Part shown: positions 50,621-61,047 of the stretch, in pieces
Numbering within the stretch: position 1 is the first letter of the stretch
How the letters are laid out: every line of letters starts with the position of its first letter
NCBI RefSeq assembly: GCF_010093385.1
Contig: NZ_PDWV01000003.1
Location: forward strand, 1-64,000
DNA: 64,000 nt
Source of the DNA: Pseudoxanthomonas mexicana
Lineage (GTDB): Bacteria > Pseudomonadota > Gammaproteobacteria > Xanthomonadales > Xanthomonadaceae
Direction of reading: 5' to 3'
Made by a program: the position numbers and the translations under genes
Notes under the pieces: model-generated
Database searches by the model: none
Told to the model about the DNA's origin: nothing
Seen by the model: only the letters and a program-made list of their open reading frames with translations

Positions 50621-51915
50621 GCGATCCTCTCGAAGGTGGGTTCGACGCGCGCGCGCAGGCGACTGGTGCCACGCAGCGTCTCGGACGGCGACGGCGCCGG
50701 CGTCGCCGGCGCGGCATCGGCGGGCGACCGCGTTTCGCCACTCGGCGTGGTCTGCAGTGCTTCGCCACGCAGGGCGACCTGGCGCTGGGTGCGCTCGAGT
50801 TCGTACGACACCCGCAGCAGCAGGCCCATCGCCACGCAGGTCATCAGGATGCTGGAGCCACCGGAGGAGATCAGCGGCAGGGTCAGGCCCTTGGTCGGCA
50901 GCAGACCCAGGTTCACCCCCATCGAGACGAAGCTCTGCATGCCGATCCACAGCGCGACGCCGAAGGCGACATAGCCGGCGAAATGGCGGCGCATTTCCAC
51001 GCAGCGCAGGCCAATGACGAACGCGCGGCCGACCAGCAGCGCGTACAGCGCCACCACCAGGCAGACGCCGACGAAGCCGAGCTCTTCACCGATCACGGAG
51101 AAAATGAAGTCGGTATGCACTTCGGGCAGGTAGTTCAGCTTCAGCACGGAGCCGCCGAGGCCGATGCCAGACCACTCGCCGCGACCGATCGCCATCAAGG
51201 CATTGGTCAGCTGGTAGCCGCTGCCGAACGGATCGGCCCACGGATCGGAGAATGACGTCAGGCGACGCATGCGGTACGGCTCGGCGATCGCGATCACGGC
51301 AAGGATGGGCAGGCCCACCAGCACCGGGCCGAACATGCGCGGCATGTTCACGCCGCCCAGCACCAGCATGCCGGCGGTGATCGCCAGCAGCAGCGAGGAC
51401 GAACCGAAGTCCGGCTGCATCAGCAGCAGCGCAACCAGCAGCACCACCACGCCCAACGGCTTAAGCATCGCCGCCCAGGTCGCGTTGACCTCGTCGCGGA
51501 AGCGCACCAGGTAGCTGGCCAGCCAGACGATGAAGAACACCTTCACCACTTCCACGACCTGGAAGTTCGACACGCCCAGGTTGATCCAGCGGTGCGCGCC
51601 CTTCACGCTCACGCCCAGTCCCGGCACGAACACCAGCAACAGCAGCACCACGCAACCGAGCAGCAGCAAGTGGTTGCGCGCCTCGATGCTCTTCAGCTCG
51701 GTGCGCGTCACCCACCACGCCAGGCCCGCGCCCGCGACCAGGAACATGCCGTGGCGGATCAGGTAGTAGAACGGATTGCCGTGCTGGTAGATCGACGCCG
51801 AGGCGACCATCACCACGCCCAGCGACGCCAGCGCCAGCATGGCGCCGAGCAACCAGGGGTCGAAGCGGCCCCCGATGGCTTCCAGTCGCGTGGCCTGGCG
51901 CGGCGTGTCGTTCAT
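50617..51915 (-). CDS. ftsW: Septal peptidoglycan polymerase FtsW
   Basis: 432-residue SEDS glycosyltransferase with ten membrane helices. The conserved loop Asp and Gly positions lie in [21 protein letters not shown], and the C-terminal [16 protein letters not shown] is intact. The start shares one base with the mraY stop (TGATG). A Pro/Ala/Ser-rich cytosolic tail of about 50 residues ends the protein. murD, which lies between mraY and ftsW in most gammaproteobacteria, is absent. Confidence 0.97.
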   Translation of the reverse strand: MNDTPRQATRLEAIGGRFDPWLLGAMLALASLGVVMVASASIYQHGNPFYYLIRHGMFLVAGAGLAWWVTRTELKSIEARNHLLLLGCVVLLLLVFVPGLGVSVKGAHRWINLGVSNFQVVEVVKVFFIVWLASYLVRFRDEVNATWAAMLKPLGVVVLLVALLLMQPDFGSSSLLLAITAGMLVLGGVNMPRMFGPVLVGLPILAVIAIAEPYRMRRLTSFSDPWADPFGSGYQLTNALMAIGRGEWSGIGLGGSVLKLNYLPEVHTDFIFSVIGEELGFVGVCLVVALYALLVGRAFVIGLRCVEMRRHFAGYVAFGVALWIGMQSFVSMGVNLGLLPTKGLTLPLISSGGSSILMTCVAMGLLLRVSYELERTQRQVALRGEALQTTPSGETRSPADAAPATPAPSPSETLRGTSRLRARVEPTFERIA

Positions 51916-53000
51916 CAGCGCACCTTCAACGTGGCCAGACCGACGAGCACCAGCACGACGGAGATGATCCAGAAGCGCACGATCACGCGCGGCTCCGGCC
52001 AGCCTTTCAGTTCGAAGTGATGATGGATCGGCGCCATCCGGAACACGCGCTTGCCGGTCAGCTTGAACGACGCCACCTGGATCATCACCGACAGCGTCTC
52101 GATGACGAAGATGCCGCCCATGATCACCAGCACCAGTTCCTGGCGCACGATCACCGCGATGGTGCCCAGCACCGCGCCCAGCGCCAGCGCGCCGATGTCG
52201 CCCATGAACACCATCGCCGGATAGGTGTTGAACCACAGGAAACCCAGGCCCGCGCCCGCGATGGCGGCACAGATGATGGTCAGCTCGCCGGCGCCGGGCA
52301 CCTGCGGGATCTGCAGGTAGTTGGAGAACACCGCGTTGCCGGAGGCGTAGGCGAACACGCCCAGCGCGCACGCCACCAGCACCGTCGGCATGATCGCCAG
52401 GCCATCCAGGCCGTCGGTCAGGTTGACCGCATTGGAGAAGCCGACGATCCAGAAGTACGCGATGGCGACGAAGCCGACGCCGGCCAGCGGCAGCGCGATC
52501 GACTTGAAGAACGGCACGTAGAAGGTCGTCGCCGCCGGCACGTCGGCGTACAGATACAGGTACAGGCCCGCGGCCAGGCCGAAGATCGACTGCAGCAGGT
52601 ATTTCCAGCGGGATTTCAGGCCGTTCGGATCGCGCCTGACGATCTTGATCCAGTCGTCGTACCAGCCGATCACGCCGAAGCACAGCATGACCAGCAGTAC
52701 CACCCACACGTACTTGTTGCGCAGGTCGCCCCACAGCAGCACCGACGCGGCCACCGTGATCAGGATCAGCGCACCGCCCATGGTCGGCGTGCCGGCCTTG
52801 GAGAAGTGCGACTGCGGGCCGTCCTTGCGGATCGGCTGGCCGCCCTTCAGCTGGCCCAGCCGGCGGATCACCGCCGGGCCCAGCCACAGCGACAGCGCCA
52901 GCGACGTCAGTGCGGCCAGGATGCCGCGGAACGTCAGGTAGCCGAACAGGCCGAAGAAGTTCTCCAGGCTCTGCAGCCAGCGAGCCAGTTCAAGCAACAT
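51915..53000 (-). CDS. mraY: Phospho-N-acetylmuramoyl-pentapeptide-transferase MraY
   Basis: 361-residue membrane enzyme making lipid I. Conserved cytosolic loops include GTPTMGG, the catalytic [16 protein letters not shown] and the C-terminal [14 protein letters not shown]. The first 11 bases overlap the murF end. Confidence 0.98.
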   Translation of the reverse strand: MLLELARWLQSLENFFGLFGYLTFRGILAALTSLALSLWLGPAVIRRLGQLKGGQPIRKDGPQSHFSKAGTPTMGGALILITVAASVLLWGDLRNKYVWVVLLVMLCFGVIGWYDDWIKIVRRDPNGLKSRWKYLLQSIFGLAAGLYLYLYADVPAATTFYVPFFKSIALPLAGVGFVAIAYFWIVGFSNAVNLTDGLDGLAIMPTVLVACALGVFAYASGNAVFSNYLQIPQVPGAGELTIICAAIAGAGLGFLWFNTYPAMVFMGDIGALALGAVLGTIAVIVRQELVLVIMGGIFVIETLSVMIQVASFKLTGKRVFRMAPIHHHFELKGWPEPRVIVRFWIISVVLVLVGLATLKVR

Positions 53001-54369
53001 GCGGTGTGTCCTCCCCGGTGGACAGCAAGGCGGCGACGATCCGGTCCATCGCGCTGCCGCGCGACCCCTTGACCAGACAGCGCACGCCGGCCCGCAGGTC
53101 GGCGCGCAGCGCGGCCGCCAGCGAAGCGTGATCTTGGAATGAATGCGCGCCCTCGCCGAATGCGGCGGCGGCGGCGGCGCTCAACGGTCCCAGCGTGTAC
53201 AGCCTGCGAAGCCCAGCGGCCCTCGCGCGCGCGCCCATGTCGGCGTGCAGGGCTTCTTCGTCGGCGCCCAGTTCGCGCATGTCGCCCAGCACCAGCCAGC
53301 CTTCCCCGCCGTCCTGCGCACTCGCGGCGGCGAGCGTCTCGATGGCCGCGATCAGCGAACCGGGGTTGGCGTTGTAGCTGTCGTCGATCACCACCGCGCC
53401 GTTGGACAACGTGTGTGCGACCTGGCGCCCGGCAACCGGCTGTGCGGCCGACAGACCGTCGGCGATGGTCGCCAGCGATACGCCGCAGGCCATGGCGAGT
53501 GCCGCGGCGGCGAGCGCGTTCCGCACGTTGTGACGGCCCGGCAGATGCAGGCTGACGGCGACGTCGCCATGCGGGGCCACCAGCACGAAATCCGACCCGG
53601 CCGCGGTCGCGCGGATGTCGCGCGCCGTCAGGTCGGCCGTGGCATCCAGCCCGAAGCGCAGGATGCGGCGATCCGGCACGCGGCTGGCGAAATACTCGGC
53701 GAACGCGTCGTCGGCATTGATCACCGCGGTGCCGTCGGCCGGCAGCGCGTCGTAGATGGCGCCCTTGGTTTCGGCCACGCCGACCAGCGAACCCATGCGC
53801 TCCAGGTGGGCGGCGGCGATGTTGTTCACCAGCGCCACTTCCGGCGTGACGATGTCGGTGAGGTAGGCGATGTCGCCCGGCTTGCCGGCCCCCATCTCGT
53901 AGACGGCGAAGTCCGCATCGTCGGGCGCGTCGATGACCGCCAGCGGCAGGCCGATCTCGTTGTTGCGGTTGCCGGGATTGAAATAGGTGACGCCGGCCCG
54001 CTGCAGGATGGATACCACCAGCGTCTTGACCGTGGTCTTGCCGTTGCTGCCGGTGATGGCGACCGTCTTTTCCACGCGGTCGCGCTGCAGGCCGGCGGCG
54101 ATGCGCGCCAGCGCCAGCAGGGTGTCCGGCACGACGACCTGCGGCACGTCGACCTTTACCTCGTGGTCGACCAGCACCGCGGCGGCACCGCGCATGGAGG
54201 CGTCGTAGGCGAAGTCGTGCCCGTCGAAGCGCTCGCCACGCAGCGCCACGTACAGGCTGCCCGGCACCAGGGTGCGGGTGTCGTTGGTCAACGAGCCGAT
54301 CACCAGATCATCGCCGATCAGTTCGCCACCGGCCCAGTGCGCCAGCAGGGAAAGGGGAAGCCGCTTCAT
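52990..54369 (-). CDS. murF: UDP-MurNAc-tripeptide D-alanyl-D-alanine ligase MurF
   Basis: 459-residue Mur ligase attaching D-Ala-D-Ala. The ATP loop is [13 protein letters not shown] near residue 107; the NEIGLPLAV and [10 protein letters not shown] motifs are typical of MurF. Overlaps murE by four bases. Confidence 0.97.
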   Translation of the reverse strand: MKRLPLSLLAHWAGGELIGDDLVIGSLTNDTRTLVPGSLYVALRGERFDGHDFAYDASMRGAAAVLVDHEVKVDVPQVVVPDTLLALARIAAGLQRDRVEKTVAITGSNGKTTVKTLVVSILQRAGVTYFNPGNRNNEIGLPLAVIDAPDDADFAVYEMGAGKPGDIAYLTDIVTPEVALVNNIAAAHLERMGSLVGVAETKGAIYDALPADGTAVINADDAFAEYFASRVPDRRILRFGLDATADLTARDIRATAAGSDFVLVAPHGDVAVSLHLPGRHNVRNALAAAALAMACGVSLATIADGLSAAQPVAGRQVAHTLSNGAVVIDDSYNANPGSLIAAIETLAAASAQDGGEGWLVLGDMRELGADEEALHADMGARARAAGLRRLYTLGPLSAAAAAAFGEGAHSFQDHASLAAALRADLRAGVRCLVKGSRGSAMDRIVAALLSTGEDTPHVA

Positions 54370-55850
54370 CGACGGTCCTCCAGGGCGTGGCGCGCCACGG
54401 CGGTGTCGTCGAACGGGTGTTTCACGCCATGGATGTCCTGGTAAGGCTCGTGACCCTTGCCGGCCACCAGCACGATGTCGTCCGGACCGGCCTGGGCGAC
54501 GGCCTGCGCGATGGCCTGCGCCCGGTCGCGCTGCACGAGCACGGCAGCCGGCTTCGCGAAGCCGGCCATGATGTCGGCCACGATGACGTCGCCGTCCTCG
54601 GTGCGCGGGTTGTCGTCGGTGACCACCACCACATCGGCCAGGCGTTCGGCGATGGCGGCCATCTGCGGACGCTTGCCGGTATCACGGTCGCCGCCGCAGC
54701 CGAACACGCAGAACAGCCGGCCCTGCACGTGGTCGCGCAGGCTGGCCAACGCCTGCTCCAGCGCATCCGGCGTGTGCGCGTAGTCGATCACCACCAGCGG
54801 ACGACGGACGCCGGCCGCGTCGGTATCGCCCCCCAGCCGGTTCATGCGGCCATGGATCGGCGCCAGCCGCGACAGCGTGCGCGCGATGTCGGCGGTGCTG
54901 TCGCCCAACGCGCGCAGCGCACCGGCGACGGCCAGCAGGTTGTCCACGTTGAAGCGGCCCAGCAGGCGCGACTGCACCGGCTGCACCTCGTCGCCGATCC
55001 CCAGGTCGAAACCGATGCCGTTGCCGTCCAGGCGCAGCGCATCCGCGCGCACGCTGGCATCGGCCTGCCCGCGCGAGCTGACGCCGATGCGCTGCACGCC
55101 GTGCGGCAGCCGGGCGAAGAGGTCGCGGCCGTAGGCATCGTCCAGGTTGACCACGCCCGCCTTCAGGCCGGGGCGGAAGAACAGCAGCGACTTGGCCGCG
55201 CCGTAGCGCTCCATGTCGCCGTGGTAGTCCAGGTGGTCGCGGGTGAGGTTGGTGAACACACCCACATCGAAATGCACGGCGTCGACGCGGCCCTGGTCAA
55301 GCGCATGCGAACTGACTTCCATCGCCACCGCCTTCGCACCCGCATCGCGGAACTGCGCCAGCAGCGCATGCATCTGCAGCACCAGCGGCGTGGTGAACCC
55401 GGTCGGCACCACCTCGCCATACATGCCGGCGCCCAGCGTGCCGACCGTCGCGCAGCGGATGCCGCGCAGATGCCAGGCCTGCGCCAGCAGCTGCACCGTG
55501 GACGTCTTGCCGTTGGTGCCGGTCACGCCGACCATCTTCATGTCGTGCGAGGGCGCGGCGTGGAACCGGTCGGCCATCACGCCCATCCGGGCGCGCAGCC
55601 CCGGCACCGCGATCGCGTCGCGTGGCGCTTCCAACCCGTCCGGTACGGGCGGCTCGAACAGGACCGCACTGGCGCCGTTCTCCTTCGCCTGTGCCGCAAA
55701 GTTCAGCCCGTGCGCACCAAATCCCGCAATGGCCACGAAGGCGTCGCCCGGCTGCACGCTGCGGCTGTCCAGGGTCAGCCCGCGCACCACGATGTCGCGC
55801 GGCACGTCCACGTCGGGCAACAGTTCGGCCAGGGCCATCATCCGCCTCAT
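54366..55850 (-). CDS. murE: UDP-MurNAc-L-alanyl-glutamate:meso-diaminopimelate ligase MurE
   Basis: 494 residues. ATP loop [13 protein letters not shown] near 110; the meso-DAP specificity motif appears as [10 protein letters not shown] (DNPR), so a DAP-type wall is expected. Overlaps the ftsI stop by four bases (ATGA). A second ATG four codons on is also possible. Confidence 0.97.
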   Translation of the reverse strand: MRRMMALAELLPDVDVPRDIVVRGLTLDSRSVQPGDAFVAIAGFGAHGLNFAAQAKENGASAVLFEPPVPDGLEAPRDAIAVPGLRARMGVMADRFHAAPSHDMKMVGVTGTNGKTSTVQLLAQAWHLRGIRCATVGTLGAGMYGEVVPTGFTTPLVLQMHALLAQFRDAGAKAVAMEVSSHALDQGRVDAVHFDVGVFTNLTRDHLDYHGDMERYGAAKSLLFFRPGLKAGVVNLDDAYGRDLFARLPHGVQRIGVSSRGQADASVRADALRLDGNGIGFDLGIGDEVQPVQSRLLGRFNVDNLLAVAGALRALGDSTADIARTLSRLAPIHGRMNRLGGDTDAAGVRRPLVVIDYAHTPDALEQALASLRDHVQGRLFCVFGCGGDRDTGKRPQMAAIAERLADVVVVTDDNPRTEDGDVIVADIMAGFAKPAAVLVQRDRAQAIAQAVAQAGPDDIVLVAGKGHEPYQDIHGVKHPFDDTAVARHALEDRR

Positions 55851-57694
55851 CGCGTCGCTCCCGTGGCCGGCAGCGTGGCGTGCGGGGCGTCGAATGCGGA
55901 CGGGTCCGTGGTGTCGACCGCATCGTCGGCGATCGGCGGCGACACGGGCGCTTGCGCGGCGGCACCCGGCTTGCCTGCGTTCTTGGCCTGCGCGGCCAGC
56001 CAGGCTTCGATGTCGTCCGGCGGCACGTCCATCAGGCGCAGCGCGCCCTCCATCACGTCGTGAAAGACCGGCGCAGCGACCAGGCCGCCGAAGTAGCCGC
56101 CTTCCTGCGAATCGGTGATGACCACGACGGCCGCGAAGCGCGGATTGCTGGCAGGCACCAGGCCGGCGAAGAAGGACGCGTAGCGACCCTTCGCGTAACC
56201 GCCGCCGGAGGCGATGCGGGCGGTGCCGGTCTTGCCCGCCACGCGATAGCCCAGCACACCGGCGCGCTTGGCACCGCCCTGCGTCACCACGGTTTCCATC
56301 ATGCCGACGACTTCGCGTGCGATGGCGGGGTCGAGCACCTGCGGCGCTTCGCTGCGCTGGCCCTTCACGAACGTCGGCGTCACCAGCCTGCCGCCATTGC
56401 CCAGCGCCGAGTAGGCGCGTGCGATCTGCAGCGGCGTCACCGACAGGCCGTAGCCGTACGACATGGTCGCCTTCTGCAGGCCGTTCCAGCGCTCGGGTTT
56501 GGCAAGAATGCCGGCGGACTCGCCCGGGAATCCGCTACCGGGCTTCTGCCCGTAGCCGAAGCTGTGGATGCTTTCGTAGAAGTAGTCGTTGGGCAGCTTC
56601 TCGGCGATCTTGATCGAGCCGATGTTCGAACTTTTCGTGATGACGCCGGTGACGGTCAGCACGCCGTTGTTCCGGGGCACGTCGCGGATGGTGTAGCGGT
56701 TGTTCAGGGCCATGTAGCCCGGATTGGTGTTGACCAGCGTCGAGGGCGTGACCACGCCGGCCTTCAGCGCCGTCGACACGGTCAGGGGCTTCATCGTGGA
56801 GCCTGGCTCGATCATGTCCGTCAGCGCGCGGTTGCGCCGCGCGTCCGGCTTCACCCGGTCGATCGCGTTGGGGTTGTACGTGGGCAGGTTGACCATCGCC
56901 AGCACTTCGCCGGTGGCCACGTCCATGATCACGATGGAACCGCTGCTGGCCTGGTGTTCGAGCAGCGCATTGCGCAGTTCGCGGTGCGCCAGGTACTGGA
57001 TGCGACGGTCGATGCTCAGCGTCAGGTCCTTGCCCGGCTGCGCGGAGCGGATCAGGTCGACGTTCTCGACGATGCGGCCGCGGTTGTCGCGGATCACCTT
57101 CTGCACGCCCGGCGTGCCGCTGAGCCATTCGTCGAACGCCAGTTCCAGCCCTTCCTGGCCGCGGTCGTCGATGTTGGTGAAGCCCAGCACGTGGGCCATC
57201 GCCGGCCCCTGCGGGTAGAAGCGGCGGAACTCGCGCTGGGAGAACACGCCGGGAATCTTGTGCGCCAGGATCTTCTGCGCCTCGTCCGGATTGATCCGGC
57301 GCTTGAGGTACAGGAACTCCTTGTCGGCCTTCTGCGACAGGCGGTTGGTCAGGTGGTCGAGCGGCACGCCGAGCGCCTGCGCCAGCTCGGGCAGTCGGTC
57401 GGGCGTCTTCAGCAGCTCCTGCGGATTGCCCCACACCGATTCCACCGGCGAGGACACCGCCACCGGCTCGCCGTTGCGGTCAGTGATCATGCCGCGCGAG
57501 GTCGGGATGGGGATCTCGCGCAGGAAGCGCGCATCGCCCTGGCGCTGGTAGAAGTCGTGGTTGATCAGCTGCACGTAAGCCGCGCGGCCGACCAGGCTGA
57601 CCGAGCACAGGCCCATCGCGCCCAGCACCAGGGCCAGGCGGCCGCGCAGGTTGAAGCGCGCACGGTTGCGGTTCTTGGCCGGCGCGGCGGTCAT
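55847..57694 (-). CDS. ftsI: Septal transpeptidase PBP3 (FtsI)
   Basis: 615 residues from the ATG at 57694. One membrane helix (about 18-40), a pedestal domain (about 60-210) and a transpeptidase domain with the nucleophile in [11 protein letters not shown] (about 300), SSN in TKSSNIGS (about 355) and KTG in AGKTGTAR (about 486). A Pro/Ala-rich tail of about 40 residues follows the catalytic domain. Works with FtsW at the septum. Confidence 0.98.
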   Translation of the reverse strand: MTAAPAKNRNRARFNLRGRLALVLGAMGLCSVSLVGRAAYVQLINHDFYQRQGDARFLREIPIPTSRGMITDRNGEPVAVSSPVESVWGNPQELLKTPDRLPELAQALGVPLDHLTNRLSQKADKEFLYLKRRINPDEAQKILAHKIPGVFSQREFRRFYPQGPAMAHVLGFTNIDDRGQEGLELAFDEWLSGTPGVQKVIRDNRGRIVENVDLIRSAQPGKDLTLSIDRRIQYLAHRELRNALLEHQASSGSIVIMDVATGEVLAMVNLPTYNPNAIDRVKPDARRNRALTDMIEPGSTMKPLTVSTALKAGVVTPSTLVNTNPGYMALNNRYTIRDVPRNNGVLTVTGVITKSSNIGSIKIAEKLPNDYFYESIHSFGYGQKPGSGFPGESAGILAKPERWNGLQKATMSYGYGLSVTPLQIARAYSALGNGGRLVTPTFVKGQRSEAPQVLDPAIAREVVGMMETVVTQGGAKRAGVLGYRVAGKTGTARIASGGGYAKGRYASFFAGLVPASNPRFAAVVVITDSQEGGYFGGLVAAPVFHDVMEGALRLMDVPPDDIEAWLAAQAKNAGKPGAAAQAPVSPPIADDAVDTTDPSAFDAPHATLPATGATR

Positions 57695-57954
57695 GGACGC
57701 ACCACCACGATGTCGGCCGCTTCCGGGAACTTCATGCCCAGGCGCACGCGCGCGACCTGGTCGATGCGCGTGGCTTCGGCCACGGTGGCCTGCTCCAGCT
57801 GCAGGCGACCAAATTCGACGTTCAGTTCGTCCCGCGCGCGCTCCAGCCGCGTCACCTCGTCGAACAGCACGCGATGGCGGTGGCGCGCGTACACCACCCC
57901 GATCGCGGAAGCGATGTTGGCCAGCACCAGGACGGCGAGCAGGAAGCGCGTCAC
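57691..57954 (-). CDS. ftsL: Cell division protein FtsL
   Basis: 87 residues: one membrane helix (about 3-22) followed by a coiled coil with a leucine-zipper-like pattern ([20 protein letters not shown]), ending in [16 protein letters not shown]. Partner of FtsB and FtsQ, which activate FtsWI. Overlaps both neighbours by four bases. Confidence 0.95.
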   Translation of the reverse strand: MTRFLLAVLVLANIASAIGVVYARHRHRVLFDEVTRLERARDELNVEFGRLQLEQATVAEATRIDQVARVRLGMKFPEAADIVVVRP

Positions 57955-58919
57955 GCCGCGGCCTCCAGCTTCTCGGCCACCCGCAGCACGGCGCTGCGGG
58001 CGCGCGGGTTGGTGGCCACTTCATCGGGCTCGCCCTTCTGGCCGCTGCCGATGGCGCGCAGCGTGGGCACGAACGTCTCGGCTACCGGCAGCCGGCGGTT
58101 CGCCGGCGGCGCCTTGGCGTGCTTGTTGATGAACTGCTTGACGATGCGGTCTTCCAGCGAGTGGAAGCTGATCACCGCCAGCCGGCCACCGGGCTTGAGT
58201 CAGGCCAATGCGGCGTCCAGGCCAAGCTCCAGGTCCGCGAGTTCGCGGTTGATGTGAATGCGGATGGCCTGGAAGCTGCGCGTGGCGGGATGGATCTTGT
58301 CGCCGCGCGGCATGACCGAGGCGATCACCGATGCCAGGTCGGCGGTGCGGGTGAACGGCTGGGTCGCGCGACGGGCAACGATGGCGCGCGCGATGCGGCG
58401 GCTCTGCTTCTCCTCGCCGTAGGTCCACAGCACATCGGCGATCTCGCGCTCTTCGGCACGCGCGATCCACTCGGCCGCGCTCTCGCCGGATTCCGGGTCC
58501 ATGCGCATGTCCAGCGGACCGTCCTTGCCGAAGCTGAAGCCGCGCTCGGCCACGTCCAGCTGCGGCGAAGACACGCCCAGGTCGAGCAGCACGCCATCGA
58601 GCCCCGCGGCGGTTTCATCCCACTGAGCCATCGACGCGAAGCTGCCGCGACGGATCGCCACGCGCGCGTCGCCCGCGAACATCTGTTCGGCATGCGCGAT
58701 CGCGTCGGGGTCCTTGTCCCTCAACAGCAGCCGGCCTCCCGGGCCGAGTCGTTGCAGCACGCCGCGCGCGTGGCCTCCGCGCCCGAAGGTGCCGTCCAGG
58801 TACGTTCCGTCCTCTTTCACCTGCAGCCCTTCCATGACCTGCGTGTACAACACCGGCAAGTGCAGCGCTGGGAGGTGACCGGCCGGCGCGGACTGCCGCT
58901 TGCCGTCACCCCGGCTCAC
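57951..58919 (-). pseudogene. rsmH: 16S rRNA (cytosine-1402-N4)-methyltransferase RsmH, interrupted by in-frame TGA
   Basis: The gene begins at a GTG overlapping the mraZ stop and reads as RsmH ([20 protein letters not shown] with the SAM-binding [41 protein letters not shown]). At codon 240 (58200-58202) a TGA follows LDAALA. The same frame then continues with [20 protein letters not shown] to a normal RsmH end that overlaps ftsL. The break removes the conserved FHSLEDR motif from the first fragment (239 residues). No frameshift is needed: a single base change from CGA (Arg) would give it. Explanations are a nonsense mutation, a sequencing error or read-through; loss of function is likely if the stop is real. 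Confidence 0.85.
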
Positions 58920-59362
58920 AAGCGCAACTCGAGCATGTGTGCGCTCAGATCGTCGTCGGTGAGGGTCTGACGGATCTGCGCGTGGTGCGCCTGTTCGCTC
59001 CAGAGTTCGAATTTCTCGCCCATGCCGAGCAGCACGGCTTTCTTCTCGATGCCCACCGCGCTGCGGTGGCTGGCCGGGATGCTGATGCGGCCGTTGCCGT
59101 CCAGCTCCACCGGCGAAGCGGCGCCGACCAGCTTCAGCTGCAGGCTGCGATGCGCGCGCTGGGTGCTGGGCAGCTTGTTGACGTCGTCGCGGACCCGCTG
59201 CCAGACCTTTTCCGGGTACAGGTACAGGCTGCCGGCCTCGAAGGGGTTGTAGGTGATCACCAGGCGGTTGCCGCACTCGCGCGCGACCAGGTCGCGGTAC
59301 GCGGTGGGCACCGCGAGCCGTCCCTTGTCGTCCACTGTGATGGCGGTCTCACCCTGAAACAC
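58916..59362 (-). CDS. mraZ: Transcriptional regulator MraZ
   Basis: 148 residues from the GTG at 59362, preceded by GGAAGG at seven bases. Two SpoVT-AbrB DNA-binding repeats, [19 protein letters not shown] at the start and [19 protein letters not shown] near 80, give the family's double-hairpin fold. MraZ binds its own promoter and represses the dcw operon in E. coli. The frame's longer upstream part is not family-like. First gene of the cluster; overlaps rsmH. Confidence 0.96.
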   Translation of the reverse strand: MFQGETAITVDDKGRLAVPTAYRDLVARECGNRLVITYNPFEAGSLYLYPEKVWQRVRDDVNKLPSTQRAHRSLQLKLVGAASPVELDGNGRISIPASHRSAVGIEKKAVLLGMGEKFELWSEQAHHAQIRQTLTDDDLSAHMLELRL

Positions 59363-59392
59363 GACGCTGCCTTCCCGACGCCCTGACGAGCG

Positions 59393-59425
59393 ACCCATTG
59401 AACCACGAAAAACCACCAAAAACCC
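59393..59425 (-). promoter_or_regulatory. Candidate MraZ-binding repeats
   Basis: On the minus strand GGGT, TGGT, TGGT and GGGT boxes begin at 59425, 59415, 59405 and 59396, that is, at steps of 10, 10 and 9 bases, just upstream of mraZ. E. coli MraZ binds TGGGN boxes with the same 10-base period. Confidence 0.5.
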
Positions 59426-59541
59426 GGTTTTCCCTCTGTTGACCACGTTACCACCGCGCACAGGGTTGTCAACAGGAAAACGGGCGGGAAATCACTTGGC
59501 GGATCAATGGCTTGCGGCAAACTTCAGAGACTTGTTCAAGC

Positions 59542-59570
59542 CTTATCCACAAGTTGCTGTTTCGTCTCAA
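59542..59570 (-). promoter_or_regulatory. Candidate promoter of the dcw cluster
   Basis: TTGAGA (59570-59565) and GATAAG (59547-59542) are spaced by exactly 17 bases on the minus strand, about 180 bases upstream of mraZ. The -35 hexamer sits in the palindrome TCTCAAATTTTGAGA (59565-59579). Confidence 0.55.
59543..59551 (+). promoter_or_regulatory. Perfect DnaA box over the dcw promoter
   Basis: TTATCCACA is the consensus DnaA box. It covers five bases of the predicted -10 hexamer and part of the spacer, so bound DnaA could block or alter transcription of the division cluster. Confidence 0.55.
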
Positions 59571-59681
59571 ATTTTGAGATTGAGGAATGATTCAGTGAGG
59601 TGACCACGCCTTCACGCCGCCCGCCGTGGTTAGGCACCCGCGGGGGTGGAACTGCGCGAACCGGGGGTCCAGAATTCCCCC

Positions 59682-60452
59682 ATGTGCCTGCTTGCGCTCG
59701 CCTGGAACGTGCATCCCCGCTGGCGCCTGCTGCTGGCCGGCAACCGCGACGAGTTCCATGCACGCCCGACGGCCCCGCTGGCCCCTTGGGCATCGGCGCC
59801 GCACGTCCTCGCCGGCCGCGACCTGCAATCCGGCGGCACCTGGGCGGGCGCGGACCGGCAGGGCCGGATGGCGGTGGTCACCAACGTGCGCGACCCGCGC
59901 ATCCAGGTGCCGGGGGCTCCCTCACGGGGACAGCTGGCGGCCGGGTTCCTGCAATCGCCTGATGGCGCGGACCACCGCGCCTCGGGACTGCTGGCGGCTG
60001 CCGAGGCCTTCGCCCCCTTCAATCTGGTGCTGGTCGATGCGACGACCTGCGAGTACCTGAGCAACTACCCCACCCCGCGCCGGACCGCCCTCGCACCCGG
60101 CCTGCACGGCCTGTCCAACGGCGACCTGGACGAACCATGGCCCAAGACCCTGGCCCTGAAGGAGCGCCTGGCGGCCTGGGTGGCGTCGGGCGAGGACGAC
60201 GTGTCGCCGCTGTGGGATGCCCTGGCCGACGAGACCCGCGCCGACGACACCCGACTCCCCGACACCGGCGTGGGGCTCGAACTGGAACGCATGCTGTCGG
60301 CAGCGTTCATCCGCGACGCCCGCTACGGCACCCGCGCCAGCACCCTGATCGCGATCGATCATGCCGGGCACGGCTGGATCAGCGAGCGCCGCTTCGGGCC
60401 GGAAGGCGTGTTCGAGGGCGAAACGACATTGCGGATCGGACCCGGCGCGTAG
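59682..60452 (+). CDS. NRDE family protein (TANGO2/DUF833)
   Basis: 256 residues starting MCLLALAW; the Cys2 after the initiator is the family hallmark and fixes the start at 59682 over an upstream ATG. NRDEFHARP gives the family its name, and GGTWAG is the second conserved block. The fold resembles Ntn hydrolases with an N-terminal Cys nucleophile. Bacterial roles are unclear. Monocistronic, divergent from mraZ. Confidence 0.9.
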   Translation: MCLLALAWNVHPRWRLLLAGNRDEFHARPTAPLAPWASAPHVLAGRDLQSGGTWAGADRQGRMAVVTNVRDPRIQVPGAPSRGQLAAGFLQSPDGADHRASGLLAAAEAFAPFNLVLVDATTCEYLSNYPTPRRTALAPGLHGLSNGDLDEPWPKTLALKERLAAWVASGEDDVSPLWDALADETRADDTRLPDTGVGLELERMLSAAFIRDARYGTRASTLIAIDHAGHGWISERRFGPEGVFEGETTLRIGPGA

Positions 60453-60480
60453 CCCAGCGCCATCGCCGCTGAGGGTTTGC

Positions 60481-60504
60481 GGTCGCGACTCACGTCGCTC
60501 CTAC
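60481..60504 (-). repeat. Single GTAG-type half repeat
   Basis: Read on the minus strand it is GTAGGAGCGACGTGAGTCGC followed by GACC: the same GTAGGAGCG head as the REP dimers but a different hairpin (GTCGCGAC-type). No inverted partner is visible. Confidence 0.6.
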
Positions 60505-60533
60505 AGAGAGCGGTCGAAGCTCCGCCTTACCAG

Positions 60534-60626
60534 CCCCCTGAGTCAGGGGGCGATCCGCACCGCAGGTGCGAATGGGGGTATGGCAGCAAGGCTCGGGGCC
60601 CAAAGTTTGCTCCCGCAAACTTTGGG
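60534..60626. other. Run of three hairpins after the RNase P gene
   Basis: CCCCCTGA-G-TCAGGGGG (60534-60550), CGCACC-GCA-GGTGCG (60556-60570) and the 12-bp perfect stem CCCAAAGTTTGC-TCCC-GCAAACTTTGGG (60599-60626). The last may end rnpB transcription, though no T run follows. The rest of the 200-base gap shows no gene. Confidence 0.65.
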
Positions 60627-60656
60627 GGCTTTCCTACGCCTGCGCAGGAAAGCCAG

Positions 60657-61011
60657 CGGCGGAGCCGGCCGGTAAGCCGGGTTCTGTCGTGGACAGTCAT
60701 TCCTCTAGGCGCAACGTCACCGTTACGCTCAAGCAACCTACCCGGAGACACTGCGGGCCGCAGCATAGCCTCCCTATTTGGTCTTGCTCCCGGTGGGGTT
60801 TGCCGTGCCGGTCCGTTGCCGGACTCGCGGTGCGCTCTTACCGCACCATTTCACCCTTGCCACGCATTCCGAAGACCCGTTCGGCGGTATCTTTCTGTTG
60901 CACTTTCCGTCGGCTCGCGCCGCCCAGGCGTTACCTGGCACCGTGCCCTGTGGAGCCCGGACTTTCCTCGGCATCGTTTCCGATGACGCGACTGTCTGGC
61001 CGGCTCCGCCG
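60657..61011 (-). ncRNA. rnpB: RNase P RNA, bacterial type A
   Basis: The minus strand holds the universally conserved 5' block GAGGAAAGTCCGGGCTCC and the 3' block AGAGGAATGACTGTCCACGA followed by CAGAACCCGGCTTA. Helix P1 is formed by GCGGAGCCGGCC near the 5' end (61009-60998) and GGCCGGCTCCGC at the 3' end (60670-60659), which sets the ends to within a few bases. Length of about 355 is normal. It starts 36 bases past the chrA stop, so a promoter should lie at or inside the end of chrA; GACAAT stands just upstream. Confidence 0.95.
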
Positions 61012-61047
61012 CATGCATTGTCGCACAGGGCCAGGGACTGGACGCGT

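Noticed and set aside
57951-58175. Separate small gene starting at the ATG of [10 protein letters not shown]
   Set aside because: It is the in-frame C-terminus of rsmH after the TGA, not an independent gene.
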